A stretch of DNA of 5,619 bases from an uncultured Eubacteriales bacterium (lineage in GTDB: Bacteria; Bacillota; Clostridia; Lachnospirales; Lachnospiraceae). The stretch is from assembly GCA_902772745.1 (NCBI GenBank), contig CACYBV010000420.1, forward strand, positions 1 to 5,619. The letters are read 5' to 3'. Numbering within the stretch: position 1 is the stretch's first letter; the number at the start of each line of letters is the position of its first letter. The notes below the pieces were generated by a model. That model was not told the DNA's origin and searched no databases. It saw nothing but the letters and a program-made list of their open reading frames with translations. A program made the position numbers and the translations under genes. Below, piece after piece: positions 1 through 5,202 of the stretch.

Positions 1-659
1 ATCTCCCGGAGGCCTTCGAGGAATTCCGAAACGCCCGTAAGCCGAAGCCCCGAGCCGAAAAAGACCGGGAAAATCTGCCGGGCAGAAAGAAGTCCCCGGA
101 TCATATCGTCCGGAATGCAGCCCTCTTCCATGAACCGGTCAAGCGCCGAATCCGAACTCACTGCGATCTGTTCGTCACGGACCGCCCGGTCCGCGCTGAA
201 ATTCACGCAGTTGTCGGAAAGCGACTCCGAAAGATTCCGGAGGATTTCCTCTTCCGTAAAGCGGGCGTAATCCATTTTTGTCACGAAAATGACCGTCGGA
301 ATGCCGTAAAGCGACAGGAGCCGCCACAGGGTCCTCGTATGCGCCTGCACGCCGTCGGTTCCGGAGATTACGAGAACCGCCGCGTCCAGCACGGAAAGCG
401 TCCGCTCCATTTCGGCCGAAAAGTCCACATGCCCCGGCGTATCGAGAAGCGTAAAGCGCCGTCCCGCAACGGAAATCGGCGCTTCACTTGCAAAAATGGT
501 AATTCCGCGGGCACGCTCCAAAGCGTGCGTATCCATGACCGTGTCGCCGTGGTCGACGCGGCCTGCCCGGCGCATCGCGCCGGAAGTATAGAGCATGGCT
601 TCCGCGAGCGTCGTCTTGCCCGCGTCGACATGCGCCAGGATCCCGAGAACCGTGTTCAT
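1..659 (-). CDS. TetM/EF-G-like translational GTPase, N-terminal part (runs off the left edge)
   Basis: This gene is open from its ATG to the window edge, giving 219 visible residues. It begins with a translational GTPase domain. The P-loop AHVDAGKTTL is at residues 9-18, switch I RGITI at 51-55, DTPGHVDF at 73-80 with the catalytic-type His77, and the G4 motif TKMD at 127-130. Around residues 196-217 (FPVFFGS..) it enters the segment that follows the G domain in TetM. The spacing and the LERARGIT block match ribosomal protection proteins (TetM/TetO/TetW) and their uncharacterised clostridial paralogues better than EF-G itself. Family members bind the ribosome and hydrolyse GTP. Tetracycline resistance cannot be inferred, because the domain IV loops lie outside the window. 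The ATG overlaps the argD stop in ATGA and no strong Shine-Dalgarno is seen, so translation is probably coupled to argD. The G4 motif has Thr where most relatives have Asn. Confidence 0.9.
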   Translation of the reverse strand, partial: MNTVLGILAHVDAGKTTLAEAMLYTSGAMRRAGRVDHGDTVMDTHALERARGITIFASEAPISVAGRRFTLLDTPGHVDFSAEMERTLSVLDAAVLVISGTDGVQAHTRTLWRLLSLYGIPTVIFVTKMDYARFTEEEILRNLSESLSDNCVNFSADRAVRDEQIAVSSDSALDRFMEEGCIPDDMIRGLLSARQIFPVFFGSGLRLTGVSEFLEGLRE

Positions 660-1861
660 GACGGAAGGCCTGCAATCACCGGCTCCAGAATTTCAGCCAT
701 CCGGTCAATATCCTCTTTTTCAATCACTAAAGGCGGCACAAAACGCAGGATATTCGCACCGGCGTTGATCAGGATCAGGCCCTTTTTCATTGCCTCCGCG
801 ATGATCGGCGCGACCGGCCGGTCGAATACGAGGCCCTGCATGAGCCCGGTGCCCCTGTGCTCCGAAATGCAGTCATATTTATCGGCAAGCGCCTGCAGTT
901 TTTCCGTGAGATACGGCGCCACTTCCTGTACATGGCCGCAGATGTCGTTCTCTTTGTAGAGCTCGAGCACCTTCGCGACCGCCGCACAGGCGAAGGGATT
1001 TCCGCCGTAGGTCGTGCCGTGATCGCCGGCGACAAGGCTGTATTTTGCGCATTCCTCCGTCAGCAGGAAGGCGCCGACAGGAACACCGCAGCCAAGAGCC
1101 TTCGCGGTCGCCATAATGTCCGGGCGGATTCCGTATTTCTGCCATGCGTACATATAGCCCGTGCGGCCCATGCCGCACTGCACTTCGTCGAAGATCAGTG
1201 CGATGCCGCGTTCCCGGGTCAGATTCCGAAGCCCCCAGAGGAATTCCTCGGTCGCCGGGATCAGGCCGCCCTCGCCCTGAACGGGTTCGACGATAACCGC
1301 AGCGGTCTTTTCATCGACAAGTGCGAGGACACTCTCGAGATTGTTCAGCTCCGCGAAGCGGACATTGCAGGGCATCGTCCCGAAGGCTTCCCGGTAATGC
1401 GCGTTACCCGTAACCGAAAGCGCGCCGTAGGTCCGGCCGTGGAAGCTGTGCTCCATCGCGATCACTTCGTAATCGTTCTTCCCGCGCGTCGTGTAGGCGT
1501 ATTTCAGGGCCGCTTTCAGCGCGCCTTCCACCGCCTCCGCGCCGGAATTCGTAAAGAACACGCGGTCCATCTGCGATGCTTCCTTCAGGAGGTGCGCCGC
1601 TCTGATCGCCGGTTCGTTATAATAATAATTCGACGTATGGAGAATTTTGTCGATCTGCGCTTTCAGCGCTTCGTCGTAGCCCGGATAGTGATAGCCGAGC
1701 GCGAAAACTGCGATGCCCGCGACAAAATCCAGATATTCTTTTCCCTCGACATCGTAAAGATGCACGCCTTCGCCCCTATCGAGTACGATCTGGTAGCGGT
1801 TGTAGGTATGCAGGAGGTCCTGCTCGGCCTGCTGTATGAGTGTCTGTGTCCTGTCTGCCAT
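656..1861 (-). CDS. argD: Acetylornithine aminotransferase
   Basis: This 401-residue fold-type I PLP aminotransferase has the usual ArgD length. It converts N-acetylglutamate 5-semialdehyde and glutamate to N-acetylornithine and 2-oxoglutarate in the cytoplasm. Visible motifs are the N-terminal LDFVAGIAV (44-52), NSGAEA of the phosphate-binding cup (105-110), FHGRT (140-144), FDEVQCGMGRTG (224-235) with PLP-ring Asp225, ATAKALG with the Schiff-base Lys254, GTTYGGNP (282-289) and LRFVPPL (372-378). The start is supported by a Shine-Dalgarno AAAAAGGAG at 1868-1876, six bases from the ATG. The gene lies 103 bases after argB and its TGA overlaps the ATG of the downstream GTPase. Related class III aminotransferases such as ornithine or succinylornithine aminotransferase are possible by sequence, but the argJ-argB context makes ArgD the clear choice. 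Confidence 0.96.
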   Translation of the reverse strand: MADRTQTLIQQAEQDLLHTYNRYQIVLDRGEGVHLYDVEGKEYLDFVAGIAVFALGYHYPGYDEALKAQIDKILHTSNYYYNEPAIRAAHLLKEASQMDRVFFTNSGAEAVEGALKAALKYAYTTRGKNDYEVIAMEHSFHGRTYGALSVTGNAHYREAFGTMPCNVRFAELNNLESVLALVDEKTAAVIVEPVQGEGGLIPATEEFLWGLRNLTRERGIALIFDEVQCGMGRTGYMYAWQKYGIRPDIMATAKALGCGVPVGAFLLTEECAKYSLVAGDHGTTYGGNPFACAAVAKVLELYKENDICGHVQEVAPYLTEKLQALADKYDCISEHRGTGLMQGLVFDRPVAPIIAEAMKKGLILINAGANILRFVPPLVIEKEDIDRMAEILEPVIAGLPS

Positions 1862-1879
1862 GGTTTTCTCCTTTTTGCT

Positions 1880-1918
1880 GCATTCGTCGCGCCTCGCCGC
1901 TCCCCTTTCGGGAAATGC
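1880..1918 (-). repeat. Small inverted-repeat/hairpin element in the argB-argD gap
   Basis: The 103-base argB-argD spacer contains a 39-base segment whose ends are GCATT and AATGC, a 5-base inverted pair. Read on the minus strand, it contains the hairpin TTCCC-GAAA-GGGGA (bases 1901-1914), a short stem including one G-U pair, closed by a GNRA-type tetraloop. A GC-rich stretch follows. No U-tract follows, so it is not an intrinsic terminator. It may be an extragenic palindromic repeat or an mRNA-stability hairpin within the operon transcript. The base pairs are directly visible; the role is inference. Confidence 0.4.
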
Positions 1919-1964
1919 TCCGCCAGGCTGTCAGATAGAACCTGCTGATGAGGCGTCTGATCTC

Positions 1965-2837
1965 TTATTCCTTATAGAACATCGTTCCAAAGCCCTGATC
2001 GGTAAAGATCTCCAAAAGAATGCTGTGCGGGACTCTTCCGTCGAGGATATGCACACGGTTGACGCCGCCTCGGATCGCATCGGTGCAGTTTGAGAGCTTC
2101 GGAAGCATTCCGCCTCCGATCATACCGCCGCCGATCAGCTCGTCCGCCTCTTTCGTGCTGATCCTGCTGATAAAAGAACTCTTGTCATTAAAATCCCGGT
2201 ACAGGCCTTCGACGTCCGTGAGATACACAAGCTTGTCCGCGCCGACCGCCGAAGCGATTTTCTGGGCCGCCTCGTCCGCATTGATATTGTAAGTGTCGTA
2301 ATTGTCGTCCAGTCCGATCGGGGCAACGATCGGCAGATAGTCCTTTTCCAGAAGATCATAGAGAATCTTGGGATTGACTTCGGTGATCTCACCGACAAAT
2401 CCGATGTCCTGTCCGCCGGAAAGGCGCTTTTTCACGCGCAGCATCTGTCCGTCCTTGCCGCTGACAGATGCCGCCTTCACGCCGAGTGTTTCAACCATCG
2501 TGACGAGGTCCTTCCCGACCTTTCCGAGCACCATTTCGGCGATTTCCATGGTTTCCGCGTCCGTCACCCGGAGGCCGTTGATAAACTGCGCCTCTTTGCC
2601 GGTCTTCGCGACCCAGGAGGAAATCGCCTTTCCGCCGCCGTGGACGATGATCGGCTTGAAGCCGACAAGCTTCAGGAGCGTCACGTCCTTGATGACGGAA
2701 AGCTGCAGTGCGGGATCAGTCATCGCGGCGCCGCCGTATTTGACGACGATGATTTTGCGGTTGAACTGCTGTATATACGGAAGGGCCTCGATCAGGACCT
2801 CCGCCTTGGCCTGCGCTTCGTTGATATGATTTTCCAT
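1965..2837 (-). CDS. argB: Acetylglutamate kinase, arginine-sensitive type
   Basis: This 290-residue amino acid kinase phosphorylates N-acetylglutamate with ATP to N-acetylglutamyl-5-phosphate. The motifs, in order, are VVKYGG (31-36) with phosphate-binding Lys33, HGGG (66-69), NGLRVT (87-92) with the substrate-binding Arg, NINADEAA (184-191), LTDVEGL (206-212) and GGGMLPK (241-247) with Lys247. An N-terminal helix precedes the fold (about residues 7-25), and the C-terminus has DGR (266-268), His271, LLE (274-276), FT and a GT pair. In characterised kinases these two regions build the hexamer and the arginine site, so feedback inhibition by arginine is expected. The ATG at 2837 is chosen because GAGG (2845-2848) lies seven bases upstream and the protein then has the family length. 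An in-frame ATG at 2894 would add 19 residues that are coded by the repeat element. The gene sits between argJ and argD. Confidence 0.95.
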   Translation of the reverse strand: MENHINEAQAKAEVLIEALPYIQQFNRKIIVVKYGGAAMTDPALQLSVIKDVTLLKLVGFKPIIVHGGGKAISSWVAKTGKEAQFINGLRVTDAETMEIAEMVLGKVGKDLVTMVETLGVKAASVSGKDGQMLRVKKRLSGGQDIGFVGEITEVNPKILYDLLEKDYLPIVAPIGLDDNYDTYNINADEAAQKIASAVGADKLVYLTDVEGLYRDFNDKSSFISRISTKEADELIGGGMIGGGMLPKLSNCTDAIRGGVNRVHILDGRVPHSILLEIFTDQGFGTMFYKE

Positions 2838-2844
2838 GATGTTT

Positions 2845-2848
2845 CCTC
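2845..2848 (-). promoter_or_regulatory. Shine-Dalgarno deciding the argB start
   Basis: On the minus strand GAGG (within CGAGGAAA) lies seven bases before the ATG at 2837. The alternative in-frame ATG at 2894 lies inside the upstream repeat element. This favours the shorter 290-residue ArgB. Confidence 0.75.
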
Positions 2849-2872
2849 GTTTATATATTTGTGCAGATTTTC

Positions 2873-3016
2873 TGTCCTCCCGGGCGAAGGCCAAAGACCG
2901 CAGCCGGGGGATCCCGCCGCTCTGTCGATCTCCATACGGGATGTCCGCTGTGCATAAGCACGACTGCGGAAATCTTAGATTTCCTGTCTCACTTACCGGC
3001 TTCGCTCAGCATGACA
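2873..3016. repeat. Degenerate extragenic inverted-repeat element between argJ and argB
   Basis: This noncoding block of about 144 bases nearly fills the argJ-argB gap. Its left end reads TGTCCTCCCGGGCGAAGG on the plus strand. Its right end reads TGTCATGCTGAGCGAAGC on the minus strand, so the two arms form an imperfect terminal inverted repeat (about 14 of the first 20 positions match). Inside are a perfect 8-base palindrome, GGAAATCT-T-AGATTTCC (2968-2984), a GTGC-ATAA-GCAC hairpin (2950-2961) and an imperfect palindrome centred on GGGATCCC near 2910. The arms resemble the TGTCAT.CTGAGCG.AGC family of extragenic repeats that I recall from many bacterial genomes. No transposase or U-tract is present. 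It starts six bases after the argJ stop. It could be a decayed MITE-like element or a structured intercistronic mRNA segment. Confidence 0.6.
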
Positions 3017-3021
3017 CGGAA

Positions 3022-4263
3022 TCAGGACCGGTAATCTGCGTTGATGCTCACGTAATCGTAAGTCAGGTCACAGCCCCAGGCGACGGCCGAAGCCTCACCC
3101 ATTTTCATGTCGGAGATGAAGGTGACTTTTTCCTCCGACAGAATCTGAAGCGCCTTCTCTTCATCGAATCCGAGCACCGCGCCGCCGCTGCAGAAAAGAA
3201 TCTCACCGCCTTCGCCGGTCATACGGATCTCCACCGTGTCGGGGTCGAATTCGGGTCCAGCGTAACCGAGCGCGCACAAAAGCCTTCCGCAGTTCGCGTC
3301 CTTTCCGAACACCATCGCCTTGACAAGGCTCGATGTAATCACGGACTTCGCGAGGATTTTCGCGTTTTCCACGGTATCCATGTGAATGACCCGGGACTCA
3401 ATCAGTTTCGTCGCGCCTTCGCCGTCTCCCGCCATCTTCACCGCGAGATCCCGGCAGACCGCAAACAGCGCTTCATAGAAAATCCGATAGCTTTCATCTT
3501 CCGCGGTGATTTCGCGGTTTCCGGCTTTTCCGTTTGCAAGCACCAGGAGCGTGTCGTTTGTCGAGGTGTCGCCGTCCACGGAGATCATGTTGAAAGTATC
3601 CGCCACGATCGCGCTCACCGCTTTCTGCAGAAGTCCTTTTTCGATCGCGCAGTCTGTCGTGATATAGCCGAGCATCGTGCACATATTCGGGTGAATCATC
3701 CCGGATCCCTTCGACATGCCGCCGATCGTCACGATCACCGTGCTCTCGCCGGAAGCGTCCGGAAGCTCGATTTCATAAGCGAATTCCTTGTTCACGGTAT
3801 CGGTCGTCATGATCGCCTTGGAAGCCGCGGTTCCGGCCTCCGGATCCGCCGACAGCCCTTCCGCGAGAAGCCCGATGCCCCGCTCGATCCGATCAATGGC
3901 AATCTGCATTCCGATGACGCCGGTTGATCCGATCAGTACGGAATCCTTTGGAATTCCGAGGGTTTTCGCCGCGGCTTCAGCGGTTTTTTCGCAGATTTCC
4001 ATGCCTTCCTTCCCGGTTCCCGCGTTTGCGATGCCGGAATTGACGACGACCGCCCGGCCTTTTGCGCCGGAGCGCACGATCTCCCGGTCCCAAAGTACCG
4101 GCGCTGCCTTGACAATATTCCTCGTAAAGGTTCCCGCAAGCGTGCACGGCGCATCCGAATACACCATCGCCATGTCCGTCCTGCCCTGATATTTGATGCC
4201 GGCCGCCGCGCTCGACGCGAAGAAGCCTTTCGGCGCGGTCACGCCTCCTGTAATTTTCTTCAT
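3022..4263 (-). CDS. argJ: Glutamate N-acetyltransferase / ornithine acetyltransferase
   Basis: This 413-residue ArgJ transfers acetyl from N-acetylornithine to glutamate, releasing ornithine. Some family members also use acetyl-CoA with glutamate. ArgJ is made as a precursor that cuts itself into alpha and beta chains. The site is visible as KGSGMIHPNMCTML (175-188), with cleavage expected between Cys185 and the nucleophile Thr186; most relatives have ATML here. Also present are NSGIANAGTG (65-74), the oxyanion-hole segment GSTGVIG (102-108), SVDGDTSTNDT (218-228) and the C-terminal WGCDLTYDYVSINADYRS. Length is normal. The ATG at 4263 has AAAGG seven bases upstream and starts at the usual MKKITGGVTAPKGF. 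An in-frame ATG at 4290 would add nine residues not typical of the family. The gene is 62 bases after the GNAT gene and upstream of argB. Confidence 0.96.
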   Translation of the reverse strand: MKKITGGVTAPKGFFASSAAAGIKYQGRTDMAMVYSDAPCTLAGTFTRNIVKAAPVLWDREIVRSGAKGRAVVVNSGIANAGTGKEGMEICEKTAEAAAKTLGIPKDSVLIGSTGVIGMQIAIDRIERGIGLLAEGLSADPEAGTAASKAIMTTDTVNKEFAYEIELPDASGESTVIVTIGGMSKGSGMIHPNMCTMLGYITTDCAIEKGLLQKAVSAIVADTFNMISVDGDTSTNDTLLVLANGKAGNREITAEDESYRIFYEALFAVCRDLAVKMAGDGEGATKLIESRVIHMDTVENAKILAKSVITSSLVKAMVFGKDANCGRLLCALGYAGPEFDPDTVEIRMTGEGGEILFCSGGAVLGFDEEKALQILSEEKVTFISDMKMGEASAVAWGCDLTYDYVSINADYRS

Positions 4264-4270
4264 CCTGCTG

Positions 4271-4275
4271 CCTTT
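4271..4275 (-). promoter_or_regulatory. Shine-Dalgarno deciding the argJ start
   Basis: On the minus strand AAAGG (preceded by another GGAAGG) sits seven bases before the ATG at 4263. It lies between that ATG and the alternative in-frame ATG at 4290, and so supports the shorter protein. Confidence 0.65.
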
Positions 4276-4325
4276 CCTTCCGGGCTGCATATCGATGCCG
4301 GACCCGGTTTTTCCGCGGGATCGTC

Positions 4326-4787
4326 TCAGTCCCCGCTCTCGATAAACTCCGTAATATTCTTCTCGTTCAGCGTGAACTCGTAATAATTCGCATTGGACAT
4401 TTTCCAGCCGATCTTTTTCCAGAACGCATTTCCGGCGTCGTTGTTCTTGAATGCAATCAGCGCGACCTTGTTGATGCCGATTTTCCTAAGTTCCTGCATG
4501 CAGTACCCGACCATGCGCGTGCCGATGCCCTGCCGCCGGTAGTCCTTTGCGACACAGACATGATACAGCGAGCCCTGCCTTCCGTCCGAACCGCACAGGA
4601 TCGAGCCCACAATTCTCCCGTCGCATTCCGCTACAACCGAAGTCGTCGGATTGCGCCTGAGGAACCGCTCGATGTCTTCCCTGGAATCGTCCAGCGCGCG
4701 GATACCGAAGCCCCGGATGGTCATCCAGAGCGCCCGTACATCTTCATAATCGCCGATCGTCATCGGCTGGATCCGAACTTCACCCAT
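4326..4787 (-). CDS. GNAT-family N-acetyltransferase, first gene of the arg cluster
   Basis: This 153-residue single-domain GNAT protein is of normal length. The first strand and helix are at about residues 4-20, and a DDSREDIERFLRRNP block is at 33-47. The central strands VVAECDGRIVGSILCG lie at 51-66, and LYHVCVAKDYRRQGIG at 64-79 carries the acetyl-CoA pyrophosphate loop (R74-R-Q-G77-I-G79). KVALIAFKNNDAGNAFWKKIGW (97-118) is the typical C-terminal GNAT strand, helix and strand. The substrate cannot be read from the sequence. As first gene behind a strong promoter and 62 bases before argJ, it could acetylate glutamate as an accessory N-acetylglutamate synthase, or it could be an unrelated amine or ribosomal-protein acetyltransferase. 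The ATG is preceded by GAAGAG at a six-base spacing, a modest Shine-Dalgarno. An ATG eight codons later would cut into the first strand. Confidence 0.88.
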   Translation of the reverse strand: MGEVRIQPMTIGDYEDVRALWMTIRGFGIRALDDSREDIERFLRRNPTTSVVAECDGRIVGSILCGSDGRQGSLYHVCVAKDYRRQGIGTRMVGYCMQELRKIGINKVALIAFKNNDAGNAFWKKIGWKMSNANYYEFTLNEKNITEFIESGD

Positions 4788-4811
4788 TCCTGTCTCTTCA
4801 CTGCCCTTTCC

Positions 4812-4828
4812 GTATTCAGAGGGTATTC
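4812..4828 (-). promoter_or_regulatory. Direct repeat GAATAC in the arg leader, possible regulator site
   Basis: The minus strand shows GAATAC twice (4823-4828 and 4812-4817) with starts 11 bases apart, about one helical turn. The repeats fall roughly 12-29 bases after the expected transcription start. The second copy is part of TGAATA, which resembles half of an ArgR/AhrC ARG box, but the second half of the usual palindrome (ATTCA at the right distance) is absent. Assignment to ArgR is therefore weak. Confidence 0.25.
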
Positions 4829-4845
4829 TTCCACATATATCTGCG

Positions 4846-4874
4846 ATTATAGCCTACGCCCCGGCGAAAATCAA
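4846..4874 (-). promoter_or_regulatory. Sigma-A-type promoter of the GNAT-argJ-argB-argD cluster
   Basis: On the minus strand the -35 element TTGATT (4869-4874) and a perfect -10 element TATAAT (4846-4851) are separated by exactly 17 bases. An A/T-rich stretch lies just upstream (AAAGGAAAAAAC). Transcription should start near 4840, leaving a leader of only about 50 bases before the GNAT ATG. That is too short for a T-box or a large riboswitch. Confidence 0.85.
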
Positions 4875-4899
4875 GTTTTTTCCTTTCACCCGGAAGCAA

Positions 4900-4917
4900 A
4901 TCGGTAAATTCCCCGAT
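4900..4917. promoter_or_regulatory. Inverted repeat upstream of the arg promoter
   Basis: ATCGG (4900-4904) and CCGAT (4913-4917) form a 5-base dyad with an 8-base AT-rich centre, about 25 bases upstream of the -35 element. The spacing would suit a dimeric DNA-binding protein. The dyad is short, so chance is quite possible. Confidence 0.2.
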
Positions 4918-4947
4918 AAATGCAGGTTTTTTTCAAAAGGATGTGGC

Positions 4948-4988
4948 AAAAATCACGCAGAATCCGCCCGTCTCCCGGCGGAGCCGTG
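4948..4988 (-). terminator. Possible second intrinsic terminator
   Basis: On the minus strand TCCGCC pairs with GGCGGA (4963-4982). An outer CACG/CGTG pairing (4954-4988) is separated from it by an internal loop. ATTTTTG follows at 4947-4953. The stem is interrupted and the U-tract short, so it is weaker than the terminator at 5116-5147. It could act as a backup stop for the upstream gene or close a small RNA made from the hairpin cluster. Confidence 0.35.
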
Positions 4989-5095
4989 CATCAGACTCCG
5001 AATGATTCCTCGTGACATAATCACCGGAGGCGGCACAAAGCCGCATTCCGGGACTCCCGGCATTCGTCAAATCTCCGTACGCAAGCGTATGCCGG
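4948..5095 (-). other. Cluster of five adjacent hairpins, noncoding
   Basis: Between the terminator of the right-hand gene and the arg promoter, about 150 bases hold five successive inverted repeats on the minus strand. CCG/CGG plus TACG-CTTG-CGTA is at 5075-5095, CCGGG/CCCGG at 5048-5060 and GCGGC/GCCGC at 5030-5044. CTCCG+TGATT pairs with AATCA+CGGAG at 4996-5029, and TCCGCC/GGCGGA at 4963-4982. The last is followed by a short U-tract. I recognise no known RNA family: no T-box GGUGGNACCGCG-type motif and no tRNA-like T-loop is present. No promoter was found that would transcribe it separately. It may be a small structured RNA, repeat debris, or chance folding of GC-rich spacer. Confidence 0.3.
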
Positions 5096-5115
5096 TTTTC
5101 CTCATTGCGAACCGC

Positions 5116-5147
5116 AAAAAGCGCCGACCGGCATTTCCGATCGGCAC
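5116..5147 (-). terminator. Strong intrinsic terminator of the right-hand gene
   Basis: On the minus strand GTGCCGATCGG and CCGGTCGGCGC form an 11-base-pair stem (5121-5147, two G-U pairs, five-base loop), followed directly by TTTTT (5116-5120). It lies about 55 bases after the stop of the partial gene at the right edge. It separates that gene from the arg cluster. Confidence 0.9.
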
Positions 5148-5202
5148 TGCATCTCAGTCATCTCTTCTTTTTTCAATCATCCGCAGGTACGGAAGACTGC
5201 GC

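Noticed and set aside
339..959. Plus-strand ORF of 206 codons opposite the GTPase and the end of argD
   Set aside because: The opposite strand carries a motif-perfect GTPase and argD. This frame is Arg-rich and featureless.
857..1948. Plus-strand ORF of 363 codons opposite argD
   Set aside because: It is antisense to a clearly identified argD, and its translation shows no family motifs. Long antisense frames are common opposite GC-rich genes.
2850..2878. Possible internal promoter before argB (AGGACA, 17 bases, TATAAA)
   Set aside because: The spacing is good, but transcription would start within or after the argB Shine-Dalgarno, leaving almost no leader. The -35 match is only 4 of 6. Chance in an AT-rich spot is more likely.
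2838..2894. N-terminal extension of ArgB from an ATG at 2894
   Set aside because: The 19 added residues are coded by the spacer and repeat element and lack the family pattern. The ATG at 2837 has a good Shine-Dalgarno and gives the normal length.
2968..2984. Perfect palindrome GGAAATCT-T-AGATTTCC as a terminator after argJ
   Set aside because: No U-tract follows on either strand, so it is better treated as part of the repeat element.
2836..3927. Plus-strand ORF of 363 codons opposite argJ and the repeat element
   Set aside because: It is antisense to argJ and runs through the repeat. The protein has no recognisable features. The identical length to the other antisense frame is coincidence.
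4264..4325. CCCG/CGGG pairing in the GNAT-argJ gap as a terminator
   Set aside because: The stem is only four pairs with no U-tract. The 62-base gap reads as an ordinary operon spacer.
5067..5105. 12-codon minus-strand mini-ORF with three Arg codons just after the strong terminator
   Set aside because: It has no Shine-Dalgarno and no promoter between it and the terminator. Short Arg-containing frames arise easily at this GC content.
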